Shown: positions 29,957 through 40,519 of the stretch, piece by piece | Numbering within the stretch: the stretch's first letter is position 1 | Layout: every line of letters starts with the position of its first letter | Source of the DNA: JBBKXP01 sp038251315 | GTDB taxonomy: Bacteria > Pseudomonadota > Alphaproteobacteria > Rhodobacterales > Rhodobacteraceae | DNA length: 64,000 nucleotides | Direction of reading: 5' to 3' | NCBI GenBank assembly: GCA_038251315.1 | Contig: JBBSBK010000003.1 | Span: 8,227-72,226 of the forward strand | Notes under the pieces: model-generated | What the model saw: the letters and a program-made list of their open reading frames with translations, nothing else | Told to the model about the DNA's origin: nothing | The model's database searches: none | Position numbers and translations under genes: made by a program

Positions 29957-30254
29957 TATTCCCAGCAGGACGGGTCGCGGCACGCAACAGCCGCGCCTCG
30001 CCCATCAGGGCGATCAGAACTTCGATATGCTGGGCGACGGCGTATTCTGCGCGGTTGGCAGTGCGGGCGGCATTCAGATCGCTTTCGATGTCGAGCAGTT
30101 GCAGAATCGCCTCACCCGTGCGGGGCAGATGCACGGTCTTCAATATTCGGCCAAGATGCTGCGCGCGGCTGTAGTCGTCGATCCCGAAACGGGCGGTGCG
30201 CACCAGCAGGCTGGGTCGGTTCAGTGCGGATATAAGGCTGAGCAGATCAAGCAT
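29949..30254 (-). CDS. DUF6477 family protein
   Basis: A 101-residue protein matching the DUF6477 pattern as I know it: LNRPSLLVRTARFGIDDYSR (about 11-30), a leucine-rich centre and IESDLNAARTANRAEYAVAQH followed by VLIALMGEARLL (about 56-90). The function is unknown; all-helical. It starts MLDLLSLIS at 30254. It overlaps the end of the MttB gene by 8 bp and is divergent from the DUF6456 protein gene, with which it is paired in many Rhodobacteraceae. The 244-bp gap between the two carries a possible CtrA site. Confidence 0.75.
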   Translation of the reverse strand: MLDLLSLISALNRPSLLVRTARFGIDDYSRAQHLGRILKTVHLPRTGEAILQLLDIESDLNAARTANRAEYAVAQHIEVLIALMGEARLLRAATRPAGNIT

Positions 30255-30400
30255 TTCATGTGTTCCCCGGTCGTTGGCCAATAATGGGCCTGCCGACCGT
30301 TGCACAACCTGAACGTGTGTTGCGTCCCTTGACCTAGTCCCGAACGCAGCCTTACCCAAATTTACGTTTTTGGAAACAATGATGGGTTTCGCAAGGCACT

Positions 30401-30415
30401 TTAACACTTGCGTAA
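30401..30415 (+). promoter_or_regulatory. Possible CtrA-type site (TTAA-N7-GTAA)
   Basis: TTAACACTTGCGTAA resembles the CtrA consensus TTAA-N7-TTAA with one mismatch, in the shared promoter region of the DUF6477 and DUF6456 genes, about 84 bp before the latter. A single imperfect match of this size occurs by chance in a region this AT-rich, so it is only a candidate. Confidence 0.3.
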
Positions 30416-30498
30416 CCAATACAACTTTAGGTTGCGTTTACCATATCTATCCACATGCAGTGAATTCGTCTGTGGATAACCTTCGGGGGAAGGATACG

Positions 30499-31614
30499 AT
30501 GGCGATGAAAGACCGGCACGCACTTTTGGTGCGCCTGCCCGCATGGGTGCCTGATGCGGCTCGCAATTACCTCGTCCATACGGAGGCCGGGTTGTCGATC
30601 CGTGCCGTCGCGCGGGCCAATAACTGCCATGCGTCGACGATCATGCGGCAGGTGCGGCGTTACGAAAACCGGCGCGACGACCCGCTGATCGACGACGGGT
30701 TGCGCAACCTGTCGCAGCACGTGCCCAAAGCCGCGCCGCACGTCGATGGCACCGTCATCGACATTTGTCAGATGCCTCCGACGGAAGGTGATAGCCCTTC
30801 AGAAGCGCGGATCGCACGTGATGCGGTGCGCATCCTGCGGCGGTTGTGCGAAACTGGCGCGGTTCTGGCGGTTGGGCGTGAGATGGACGTGGCGGTGGTT
30901 GTGCGTGACGCCGCCGACGGCACGACGACGCGTACAGCGGTGATCGGGCGCGACATGGCGCAGATCATGGCATTGCGCGACTGGATTGCCTGCGCCACCC
31001 CGTCGGCCCGGGTTGCCCGCTATCACATTACCAGCTCCGGGCGATCAGAACTCAAGCTGATGATGGCCGCCGCAGAAAACCGTGCGCAGGGTTTCGCCGA
31101 GGCGCAAGCCGACTTTGGAGAACAGCATCGCGATTGGGGCGGCCGCGAAATCGATGAGGATGGCGAAACGCGCAGCCTGCGCACCAACCTCGCCGAAAGC
31201 CCGCTGACCGGACTGGCGCGGCGGCGCGACCGGGATGGAGAATTCTTTCTGTCGCGCGATCTGGTCGCGGCGGGCGAACGCCTGCGCGAGGATTTCGAAC
31301 TGGCCCAGATGGCACCGCAGGTGACGCAGAACTGGGACAGGTTTCTGACCGGCCCCGGAACCCGCACCACCGGGCAGCTTGGCGGTGGTGCGACGGCGGC
31401 GAAAGATCGCGTCGCGGCGGCACTGTCTGACCTTGGCCCCGGTCTGGGCGATGTGGTTTTGCGCTGCTGCTGTTATCTGGAGGGACTCGAACAGGCGGAA
31501 AAGCGGATGGGGTGGGCTGCGCGGTCAGGCAAGATAGTGCTGCGCATCGCGCTGCAACGGCTCAAACGGCACTATGCCGAAGCGCACGGGCAGTTCGCGC
31601 CGATGATCGGCTGA
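30499..31614 (+). CDS. DUF6456 domain protein with helix-turn-helix
   Basis: A 371-residue protein. Residues 20-60 hold a helix-turn-helix (YLVHTEAGLSIRAVARANNC, then STIMRQVRRYENRRDDPLID), a likely DNA contact. The C-terminal 150 residues match the DUF6456 type (FDxAQMxPxVTQNWDRFLTG-like segment, then LGPGLGDVVLRCCCYLEGLE, EKRMGWAARSGKIVLRIALQRL). DUF6456 proteins are common in Rhodobacterales, often alongside DUF6477, but their role is undefined. GGGGGAAGGA precedes ATG 30499; an upstream start at 30370 would include the possible CtrA box. A strong symmetric hairpin follows. Confidence 0.78.
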   Translation: MAMKDRHALLVRLPAWVPDAARNYLVHTEAGLSIRAVARANNCHASTIMRQVRRYENRRDDPLIDDGLRNLSQHVPKAAPHVDGTVIDICQMPPTEGDSPSEARIARDAVRILRRLCETGAVLAVGREMDVAVVVRDAADGTTTRTAVIGRDMAQIMALRDWIACATPSARVARYHITSSGRSELKLMMAAAENRAQGFAEAQADFGEQHRDWGGREIDEDGETRSLRTNLAESPLTGLARRRDRDGEFFLSRDLVAAGERLREDFELAQMAPQVTQNWDRFLTGPGTRTTGQLGGGATAAKDRVAAALSDLGPGLGDVVLRCCCYLEGLEQAEKRMGWAARSGKIVLRIALQRLKRHYAEAHGQFAPMIG

Positions 31615-31617
31615 TGG

Positions 31618-31641
31618 GGGGCGCCCTGTCACGGGCGCCCC
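31618..31641. terminator. Symmetric GC hairpin between DUF6456 gene and katG
   Basis: GGGGCGCCC (31618-31626) and GGGCGCCCC (31633-31641) are perfectly complementary 9-bp arms around TGTCAC. The hairpin lies between two convergent stops (31614 and 31648) and probably ends transcription from both sides, although neither side has a clear T tract. Confidence 0.65.
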
Positions 31642-31647
31642 GTCAAT

Positions 31648-33948
<2,301 letters not shown>

Positions 33949-34045
33949 TCACAACCGCATGACGGCCATGCGGCGCGGGTCTCTTTGCAGAGGCGGGCGC
34001 GATGCTGTAGTTAGGCCTTCAAGACGGCATCAGGAAACCAACACC

Positions 34046-34999
34046 ATGCGCGATCTCAAAATTCCCGCCCAGCGGCATCCTGAAAAGGCGCGTCGTCCCG
34101 ACAATGCCCAACCCAAGAAACCTGACTGGATCAGGGTACGCGCACCGGGCGGGGAGGGGTATGCTAAAACCGCCCGGATCATGCGCGAACATAAACTGAC
34201 GACGGTATGCGAAGAGGCCGGTTGCCCAAACGTCGGCGAATGCTGGTCGCAAGGCCATGCGACGATGATGATCATGGGCGAGGTCTGCACCCGCGCCTGC
34301 ACTTTTTGCAACATCGCCACCGGCAAACCACCCGAGGCGCTGGACGTGTTTGAACCGGGCCGCGTCGCCGATGCGGTGAAAAAGCTCGGGCTGAACCATG
34401 TCGTCATCACATCCGTCGACCGCGACGATGTCGATGATGGCGGGGCCGAACATTTTGCCCAGACCGTCCGCGCGATCCGCAAACAGGCTCCCGGCACCAC
34501 GATCGAGATTTTGACACCGGACTTTATCCGCTGCAATCCATCGGTGCTAGAGGTCGTCGTTGCGGCCCGCCCCGACGTGTTCAACCACAACCTTGAAACC
34601 GTTCCGGGGCTTTACCCCGAGGTCCGCCCCGGTGCCCGCTATTTCCATTCGTTGCGTCTGCTTCAGCGGGTCAAGGAACTCGACCCGACCATGTTCACCA
34701 AATCGGGCATCATGGTCGGTTTGGGCGAGAACAAACAGGCCGTGGTCCAGGTCATGGAAGACATGCGCGCCGCCGACATCGACTTTCTGACCATCGGCCA
34801 GTATCTGCAACCGACGCCGAAACATCACCGCGTCGACCGCTTCGTTACCCCTGACGAATTCAAGACCTACGAACAGACCGCCTACAACAAGGGGTTCCTG
34901 ATGGTGTCGGCGACCCCGCTGACCCGGTCATCCTATCACGCGGGCGACGATTTTGCCCGACTGCGGTCGGCACGTCTGGCGAAACTGGGGCGCGGATAG
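34046..34999 (+). CDS. lipA: Lipoyl synthase
   Basis: A 317-residue radical-SAM enzyme that inserts two sulfur atoms into octanoyl groups to make lipoate on pyruvate and 2-oxoglutarate dehydrogenases. The auxiliary cluster cysteines are in [13 protein letters not shown] (about 53-65) and the radical-SAM CX3CX2C in [13 protein letters not shown] (about 82-90). It ends in the SSYHAGDDF motif with the usual C-terminal Arg-rich tail. AGGAAA precedes ATG 34046. Its last 72 bp are overlapped on the opposite strand by a broken frame at 34928-35366. Confidence 0.97.
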   Translation: MRDLKIPAQRHPEKARRPDNAQPKKPDWIRVRAPGGEGYAKTARIMREHKLTTVCEEAGCPNVGECWSQGHATMMIMGEVCTRACTFCNIATGKPPEALDVFEPGRVADAVKKLGLNHVVITSVDRDDVDDGGAEHFAQTVRAIRKQAPGTTIEILTPDFIRCNPSVLEVVVAARPDVFNHNLETVPGLYPEVRPGARYFHSLRLLQRVKELDPTMFTKSGIMVGLGENKQAVVQVMEDMRAADIDFLTIGQYLQPTPKHHRVDRFVTPDEFKTYEQTAYNKGFLMVSATPLTRSSYHAGDDFARLRSARLAKLGRG

Positions 35000-35366
35000 G
35001 GGCCTTTTGTCAGCTTCGATCAGGCTCAGAAATCTGGTGGCCGAGACGTAAAGGAACGGCTCTGCGTCGATCACATTGTAGGTCAGCGGCAGATCGGTCA
35101 GCGTGGCTTTTGCTCCACCATGACCCCAGCTCCCCTCGATTCGGCGCACGTCCTCATCGACGCGCCATTGCACCGTATCGGTATCGGCCAGGACCATTGG
35201 GGGATAAAGGGTCCAACTGCGGTCATCCAAAGGCGCCGTGACTTTGGCAAAATCGGCCACCGGCAAGGGACGACGCATAGGCGTCCGTCGCCGATATGCG
35301 TGGCAACTCCTGCGCCATTGCCGCGACGGGTATCATAAACAGCGCGGCGAGGACCGACCTATTCAA
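34928..35366 (-). pseudogene. Frameshifted periplasmic protein gene (or sequencing error)
   Basis: Two frames appear to be parts of one gene. The first starts at TTG 35366, overlapping the diheme cytochrome stop (TTGAATAG) with AAGGTGG upstream. It encodes a signal peptide (NRSVLAALFMIPVAAMA-QE) and mature start LPRISATDAYASSLAGG, then stops at 35223. The second, one base out, is open from about 35300 to 34928 and reads FAKVTAPLDDRSWTLYPPMV, then DTVQWRVDEDVRRIEGSWGH. Removing one T from the TTTT run near 35250 would join them into a secreted protein of about 145 residues. It has also run 72 bp into the lipA 3' end, as if a native stop had been lost. I do not recognise a family. Confidence 0.5.
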
Positions 35367-36246
35367 TTGCAGGCACCACCTTGAGGTATGCCGCAATCGC
35401 CGCGCGATCTTCCTGTGCCAGTTGGCTCGTGTTCATCACGACATCGGCCATGTCCCCCCCGGCGGTGTCGAATTCAGGGGTGAACCCGCTGTTCAGATAC
35501 TCCGCAATTTCGCCCTCGCTCCACGTCAGTTTGCCCGGCGTGATGTTTGGAATTCGCCCCTTGCCTGACGGATTTGGCGCACCCGACAGCCATCCATCGC
35601 GCATTAGCCCGCCGATCGCGTTGCGCGGGGTGTGACATTCGCCGCAGTGGCCCAACGCCTCGACCAGATAGCGCCCACGCGTCTGTTCGGCGGTGAGACC
35701 GCCGGTCACGACCCAATCGGGCGACATGAAAAACAACTTCCAACCGCCTATGGCAGAACGAATATTGAATGGAAAGCCGATGTCATGCGGCTGGTTCGGG
35801 GTCGGGTCAGCGGGCAAGGTGCGCAGGTAGGCGATCAGGTCTGCGATGTCCTGTGTCGTTGCGCTTTGGTAAGCCACATAAGGGAACGCAGGATACAGAT
35901 GCTCCCCCTCCGCTCCGACGCCGCGCGTTACCGCACTGGCAATCTGCACATCGCTCCAGTCGCCTATACCGTGATCGGGGTCGGGCGAAATGTTGGGCGC
36001 GACAAAGGTGCCAAAGGCGCTCGCGAGACGCCGGCCACCTGACAGGAGCGGGCTGTCGGTGGCGGCGCTGTCAGGCGCGGTGTGGCATGACGCGCAACCC
36101 GCTGCAGCGAAAACCAGTCGGCCCGCGTCGGGATCGCCCGTCACTCCGGCCAAGGCCGTGTCAGGCAAGGCGCGCGGGCGGGTAAGCCACAGCCCCGCTA
36201 CCAGACCGATGACGACCAGAAAAACCAGCCAGCGCAGTAACCGCAT
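35359..36246 (-). CDS. Diheme c-type cytochrome
   Basis: A 295-residue protein with an N-terminal membrane helix (RWLVFLVVIGLVAGLWL, about 5-21) and two CXXCH heme sites: GCASCHT (about 57) and CGECHT (about 202). It resembles the small subunit of membrane-bound alcohol/aldehyde dehydrogenases and the cytochromes that carry electrons from periplasmic dehydrogenases. The start ATG 36246 shares a base with the stop of the class II cytochrome gene above it (TGATG), so both are co-translated. No partner dehydrogenase gene is in the window. The downstream frame at 35366 overlaps its stop. Confidence 0.85.
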   Translation of the reverse strand: MRLLRWLVFLVVIGLVAGLWLTRPRALPDTALAGVTGDPDAGRLVFAAAGCASCHTAPDSAATDSPLLSGGRRLASAFGTFVAPNISPDPDHGIGDWSDVQIASAVTRGVGAEGEHLYPAFPYVAYQSATTQDIADLIAYLRTLPADPTPNQPHDIGFPFNIRSAIGGWKLFFMSPDWVVTGGLTAEQTRGRYLVEALGHCGECHTPRNAIGGLMRDGWLSGAPNPSGKGRIPNITPGKLTWSEGEIAEYLNSGFTPEFDTAGGDMADVVMNTSQLAQEDRAAIAAYLKVVPAIE

Positions 36247-36722
36247 CAGTCGGGCTGGCGGAACGTCCGGTGACAATCACCACAGGCTCCGCCGACCGGG
36301 CCAAAGGCAGCCTTGAGACTATCAAGATCGGTGCCCGCGACGGCGGCAAGCGCGGTCGTGGCGGTCGACAGCGCGGACGCCTTTTCTGTGATCGCCGGAT
36401 AGGTTTCCCAGACTGCGGGCAGGGCGTGGGTGCCTTCGACGCTGGCCGAATCCGACCCTGCGGGCCAGTAGCCGTTCTGGCTGAGGGCGGCGAGCGCGGC
36501 CAGATTGTTGGCGGCAGCAGTTGCGGCTTCGGCGTCGTAGGGGGCCTTGTCTTGCGCCATCGCACCGAGGACACCGATGTTGAAGGCATAAAGGTCCATA
36601 TGCGACTGGCGCGCCTTGATCGCCCCGGCGATCGCAGGGTCGATGTGGCTTTCGGCAAAGACTGTACTAGCCAACAGGGTCAGAACGGCTCCGGTCGCAG
36701 CGATTTTGGCAAGATACTTCAT
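36246..36722 (-). CDS. Class II cytochrome c (cytochrome c'/c556-like)
   Basis: A 158-residue periplasmic cytochrome. The signal peptide (MKYLAKIAATGAVLTLLAST, cleavage near VFA-E) is followed by IKARQSHMDLYAFNIGVLGAM, the first helix of the four-helix bundle, and a C-terminal CXXCH in GACGDCHRTFRQ, as in class II cytochromes. Met31 or a nearby residue could be the sixth ligand, favouring the c556 type. GGAGAAC lies upstream of ATG 36722. Position and co-translation suggest that it passes electrons to, or from, the diheme cytochrome. Confidence 0.88.
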   Translation of the reverse strand: MKYLAKIAATGAVLTLLASTVFAESHIDPAIAGAIKARQSHMDLYAFNIGVLGAMAQDKAPYDAEAATAAANNLAALAALSQNGYWPAGSDSASVEGTHALPAVWETYPAITEKASALSTATTALAAVAGTDLDSLKAAFGPVGGACGDCHRTFRQPD

Positions 36723-36832
36723 GAAGTTCTCCGTTGGACGAGTCACAGGACGTGGTCAAAGACTACCCGGTGCGGTCTGCAAAGCTAGCCGCTAATTGCG
36801 CAGCCTCGGTTTGCGAAAACGCACAGATGGCA

Positions 36833-37018
36833 TTAGCGAGCGATATGCGGCCGACCTGCCGGTTCAAGGGTCATCCAGTCGGGCCAGCCGACAAAGCGTT
36901 CGATGCCGGCAATGGCCAGCAACAGGACGATCACACCAATGACCAGTTTGACCTTCCACAGCGGTGGCGGATGCTGGGCCAGCCGTTTGGCCCGCAACAG
37001 CATGCGGAATTCGTTCAT
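36833..37018 (-). CDS. Small single-pass membrane protein
   Basis: A 61-residue protein: basic N-terminus (MNEFRMLLRAKRLAQHPPP), one membrane helix (KLVIGVIVLLLAIAGIE, about 24-40), then GWPDWMTLEPAG. Small proteins of this form, with a similar RLAQHPP and GWPDW pattern, occur in many Rhodobacteraceae as I recall. Function unknown. An upstream start at 37150 is open but lacks family character. It lies 110 bp above the class II cytochrome gene on the same strand. Confidence 0.6.
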   Translation of the reverse strand: MNEFRMLLRAKRLAQHPPPLWKVKLVIGVIVLLLAIAGIERFVGWPDWMTLEPAGRPHIAR

Positions 37019-37212
37019 CGGGCGGCCCGGATCGGAAGGCTGCGCGGCGGAAACGCCGACGTGGCGAGGCCGCATGGACAAGGTCGTTGATGTCGGTTTG
37101 ATTGCCTGTACATGGCGACCCGTTGCTCTCTGTCCGATTGCTGGTGTCAATAGCCTAAGCCCGTCACGTCGTCGCCGGGAGGGGGAGGGTCGAACATTCC
37201 GGCTACTGTGGT

Positions 37213-37755
37213 CTATTCGTCGGTAAAGCGAACTTTGCCGATGTAAGGCAGGTTACGATTGCGCTGCCCATAGTCGATCCCGTAGCCGACGACAAATTCA
37301 TCGGGAATCTCGAACCCCGTCCAGGTCGCCCGAAAATCGACCTCGCGCCGGGCCGGTTTGTCGAGCAGGGCGATGGTGCGCAGCCGCGCCGGATGCCGGG
37401 TTTCCAAAAAGTCGGTGACATGCGCAAGGGTGTGGCCGGTGTCGACGATATCCTCGACCACCAGCACGTCGCGCCCTTCGATCTGGCCGCGCAGGTCTTT
37501 GAGGATACGCACCTCGCGGCTGCTTTGCATCCCGTCGCCGTAACTCGACGCCTCAAGGAAATCGACCTCGACCGGCAGGTCAAGTTCGCGCACCAGATCG
37601 GCGATGAATACGAACGATCCGCGCAACAGGCCGACGACCACCAGTTTGTTGGTGCCCGCAAAGGCCTTTTCGATTTCGCCGGCCAGCGCCTCGATCCGGG
37701 CGGCGATGGCCTTGGCGCTGATCATTTCGTCGATGACGTAGGGGGGGTGCGACAC
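37213..37755 (-). CDS. hpt: Hypoxanthine phosphoribosyltransferase
   Basis: A 180-residue purine salvage enzyme that converts hypoxanthine (and guanine) with PRPP to nucleotides. The PRPP loop reads [14 protein letters not shown] (about 100-113), the first strand block is [13 protein letters not shown] (about 38), and the C-terminal catalytic hood is [20 protein letters not shown]. It starts at GTG 37755 (VSHPPYVID), supported by AGGAAAAC upstream and the usual length of the family. It is divergent from the COQ10/RatA-like gene. Confidence 0.94.
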   Translation of the reverse strand: MSHPPYVIDEMISAKAIAARIEALAGEIEKAFAGTNKLVVVGLLRGSFVFIADLVRELDLPVEVDFLEASSYGDGMQSSREVRILKDLRGQIEGRDVLVVEDIVDTGHTLAHVTDFLETRHPARLRTIALLDKPARREVDFRATWTGFEIPDEFVVGYGIDYGQRNRNLPYIGKVRFTDE

Positions 37756-37839
37756 GCAGTTTTCCTGACCCTCTTTGGGTTGATTTCCGCGCGCCAGTCT
37801 ATGACATGGGGGCCGAATGTCACCTGCGAAAGCACGCCG

Positions 37840-38292
37840 ATGCCGCGCCATGCCGAGACCCGAACGCTGCCCTACACGGCCGATCAGATGTATGCACTGG
37901 TCGCCGATGTGCCACGCTATCCTGAATTCCTGCCATGGATGGCGGCGGCGCGCGTCAGGTCAGTCAGCGACGAGGGCGATCATCAGGTGATGCTGGCCGA
38001 CCTCGTCATCAGCTTCAAGGTCTTCCGCGAAAGTTTTGGCAGCAGAGTGACGCTCTGGCCCGGCAAGCTGCAGATCGACACCGAATACATCGACGGGCCG
38101 TTCAAGTATCTGAACAGCACCTGGTCATTCGCCGAGGCCGACAAGGGCTGCACGGTGGCCTTTTCCGTCGATTTCGAATTCCGCAACCGGTTGCTGCAAG
38201 GTGTTGCCGGCCTGTTCTTCAACGAAGCGATGAGCCGGGTCGTGCGGGCCTTTGAGGCCCGTGCGGCGGGCCTCTACGGCCCCGGCGCATGA
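37840..38292 (+). CDS. COQ10/RatA-like START-domain protein
   Basis: A 150-residue START-like lipid-binding domain. Features are [21 protein letters not shown] (about 9-29), [20 protein letters not shown] (about 83-97) and [18 protein letters not shown] near 110-127. The family includes mitochondrial Coq10, which binds ubiquinone and helps respiration, and RatA, proposed to block ribosome association. In alphaproteobacteria the ubiquinone role is more likely. Its 3' end overlaps the start of the MmgE/PrpD gene by 4 bp. hpt is divergent, 84 bp away. Confidence 0.85.
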   Translation: MPRHAETRTLPYTADQMYALVADVPRYPEFLPWMAAARVRSVSDEGDHQVMLADLVISFKVFRESFGSRVTLWPGKLQIDTEYIDGPFKYLNSTWSFAEADKGCTVAFSVDFEFRNRLLQGVAGLFFNEAMSRVVRAFEARAAGLYGPGA

Positions 38293-39584
38293 ACATCGAA
38301 GACCGCCTTGTCGCCTTTGCCCGCGCACCCATCACGGCACCTGAAGCGCTGGAAATGGCGCGGCTGTCGGTGTTCGATTGGGCCACTTGCGGGTTGGCAG
38401 GGCTTGACGAACCGGTGGCGCGCATCGTGCGGGCCGCGGCGCAGTCCGACGCCGGTGCACCACTGGCGACGCTGATCGGCAGTGGCCGGGTGCCGACGCG
38501 GGCGGCGGCGCTGGTCAACGGGACGATCAGCCACGCGCTCGACTACGACGATACCCATTTTGGCCATATCGGGCATCCCTCGGTGGCCGTGGTTCCGGCG
38601 GCGTTGGCGCTAGCGGAAACCACCGGGGCGCCAATGGAAGATTTCATTGCGGCGGTTCTGATCGGGGCCGAGGCGTCGATCCGGGTCGGCCTTTGGCTGG
38701 GCCGGGCGCATTATCAGGCGGGGTTTCATCAGACAGCGACCGCCGGGGCGATCGGCGCCACCGTTGCCACCTGTCGTCTGGCGGGGGCCGATGACCGCCA
38801 GTGCATGCATGCCATCGGCCTTGCTGCGACCCGCGCCGCCGGGCTGAAATCGCAATTCGGGACGATGGGCAAACCTTACAATGCCGGTTTGGCTGCTGAA
38901 ACCGGGGTAGTGGCGGCGACACTTGCGCTGGCTGGCATGACCTCGACGCCGCTGGGCCTGTCCGGTCCGCAGGGCCTCGGGCCGACGCATCACGGGGTGG
39001 CGGACATGGCGGCGCTCGATGGGCTGGGCGATGAGTGGTCGTTTTTAGGTATCAGCCACAAGTTCCACGCCTGTTGCCATGGTCTGCACGCGATGCTCGG
39101 CGCGGTTCAGGGATTGGCGGCCGACCCTGCTCAGGTCGTAGCAGTGATCGTCCGGACGCATCCGCGCTGGTTGAGCGTCTGCAACATCGCTGCGCCGCGC
39201 ACTGGGCTTGAGGCGAAATTCAGTTACCGGTTGACCTGCGCCATGGCGCTGGCGGGGGTGGATACCGGTGCGACAGCGACTTTCAGCGAGGCGATGGCCT
39301 GCCGCGCCGACCTCGCAGCACTGCGCGATCTGGTCAGCGTCGTGGCCGACAACGGGTTAACCGAGATGCAGGCAGCGGTGCAGGTGACGTTGCGCGGCGG
39401 CGCGGTGTTGACCGCGACGCATGATCTTGCAGTCTCCCTGCCGTACGAACTGCGCAGCGAAAGGCTGCGGGCCAAAACCACGGCTCTGCTGGGAGCGGCG
39501 CGGGCCGATGATCTGTGGGCGGCAACCAAGGCGGACACGCTGTCGCCATTTGTCGCGCTATTGGGCGCGGATCGCGGTGAGTAA
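38289..39584 (+). CDS. MmgE/PrpD family protein
   Basis: A 431-residue member of the 2-methylcitrate dehydratase-like family (PrpD, immune-responsive gene 1, MmgE). Conserved blocks are GTISHALDYDDTHFGHIGHPS (about 78-99), EASIRVGLWLGRAHY and the HQTATAGAIGA region (about 150), and HKFHACCHGLHAM (about 258). The substrate is a tricarboxylic or related acid in characterised relatives. No prpB, prpC or other propionate gene is nearby, so no pathway can be assigned. It overlaps the gene above by 4 bp and cinA on the opposite strand by 27 bp. Confidence 0.85.
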   Translation: MNIEDRLVAFARAPITAPEALEMARLSVFDWATCGLAGLDEPVARIVRAAAQSDAGAPLATLIGSGRVPTRAAALVNGTISHALDYDDTHFGHIGHPSVAVVPAALALAETTGAPMEDFIAAVLIGAEASIRVGLWLGRAHYQAGFHQTATAGAIGATVATCRLAGADDRQCMHAIGLAATRAAGLKSQFGTMGKPYNAGLAAETGVVAATLALAGMTSTPLGLSGPQGLGPTHHGVADMAALDGLGDEWSFLGISHKFHACCHGLHAMLGAVQGLAADPAQVVAVIVRTHPRWLSVCNIAAPRTGLEAKFSYRLTCAMALAGVDTGATATFSEAMACRADLAALRDLVSVVADNGLTEMQAAVQVTLRGGAVLTATHDLAVSLPYELRSERLRAKTTALLGAARADDLWAATKADTLSPFVALLGADRGE

Positions 39585-40031
39585 CAGCTTCAGGGCATGA
39601 TCCCGCGCTGCCAGCCGGACCTTGGCGCGACCCAGCGGGCCGAATTCGACAGTTTCGGTCTGCGTTCCGCGCGAGGTGGCAACGCCGAAACACACCCGCC
39701 CCTCCGGCTTGTGCTCCGACCCGCCCGGCCCGGCGATGCCGGTGGTCGACACCGCGATGCGGGCGTCCGAGCGGGCGACGGCCCCTTGGGCCATTTCGGC
39801 CGCGATGGGTTCGGATACCGCGCCAAAACGGTCCAGCGTGGCCTGCGTCACCCCCAGCATCTGCACCTTGGCAGCGTTGGCATAAGTGACAAACCCCGAA
39901 ACGAACGCCGCCGAACTGCCGGGCGTTTCGGTCAGCGCAGCGGCGATCATCCCGCCCGTGCAGCTTTCAGCCGTGGCGAAGGTGATCGACTTTTGCTTTG
40001 CTTCTTCAAGTATTTGCATGGCGATCTTCAT
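39558..40031 (-). CDS. CinA C-terminal-domain protein (nicotinamide-nucleotide amidase)
   Basis: A 157-residue stand-alone CinA C-terminal domain, a PncC-type enzyme that turns nicotinamide mononucleotide into nicotinate mononucleotide in pyridine-nucleotide recycling. It has FATAESCTGGMIAAALTE (about 18-35) with the Ser/Cys site and the conserved STTGIAGPGGSEHKPEG (about 104-120), then VCFGVAT. It overlaps pgpA by 4 bp and is the last gene of ispDF-pgpA-cinA, a common Rhodobacterales order. Its 3' end overlaps the MmgE/PrpD gene by 27 bp. Confidence 0.92.
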   Translation of the reverse strand: MKIAMQILEEAKQKSITFATAESCTGGMIAAALTETPGSSAAFVSGFVTYANAAKVQMLGVTQATLDRFGAVSEPIAAEMAQGAVARSDARIAVSTTGIAGPGGSEHKPEGRVCFGVATSRGTQTETVEFGPLGRAKVRLAARDHALKLLLTAIRAQ

Positions 40032-40519
40032 CGCATCAGCAGGCCATGTGCGATCCCGGCCAGGACGGCAACACCCAATGCGGCAAGCAGTCCGGCGATC
40101 GCGTCGTCCAGCATGACGCCCAAGGGCCCTTGCTGCCTGTCAGCCCAACCAATCGGGCCGGGTTTCCAGATGTCGAACAGGCGGAAGAGCACGAATGCGG
40201 CGACCCATCCGGGCCACAGGGCAAGGATGCTCACGCCGTTGTTGGCCGCACCAAAGGCGATGGGAAGAAGCGCGATCCATTGGCCTGCTACTTCGTCAAT
40301 CACGATTTCGGATGGGTCGTGATCCGCTTTCCCCTGCGTTTCCACAGCGGTGGCCCACCATCCCAAGGCAAAAACGATGGCCACGGCGAGGGTCAGACCA
40401 TAGGGACCAGTGACCAAGTATGTGATCCATGCGACGGGCAATGCGGCCAGCGACCCCCATGTTCCGGGTGCCGGGCGCAGATGGCCGACGTAGAAAAACG
40501 TGGCGATCAGGTGGCTCAT
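40028..40519 (-). CDS. pgpA: Phosphatidylglycerophosphatase A
   Basis: A 163-residue membrane enzyme that removes phosphate from phosphatidylglycerol phosphate, completing phosphatidylglycerol synthesis. It opens [20 protein letters not shown] (about 5-25), then membrane stretches ([18 protein letters not shown]), the [19 protein letters not shown] acid motif (about 64-82) and the [18 protein letters not shown] motif (about 116). It overlaps ispDF by 4 bp and cinA by 4 bp, in a co-translated chain. Confidence 0.94.
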   Translation of the reverse strand: MSHLIATFFYVGHLRPAPGTWGSLAALPVAWITYLVTGPYGLTLAVAIVFALGWWATAVETQGKADHDPSEIVIDEVAGQWIALLPIAFGAANNGVSILALWPGWVAAFVLFRLFDIWKPGPIGWADRQQGPLGVMLDDAIAGLLAALGVAVLAGIAHGLLMR

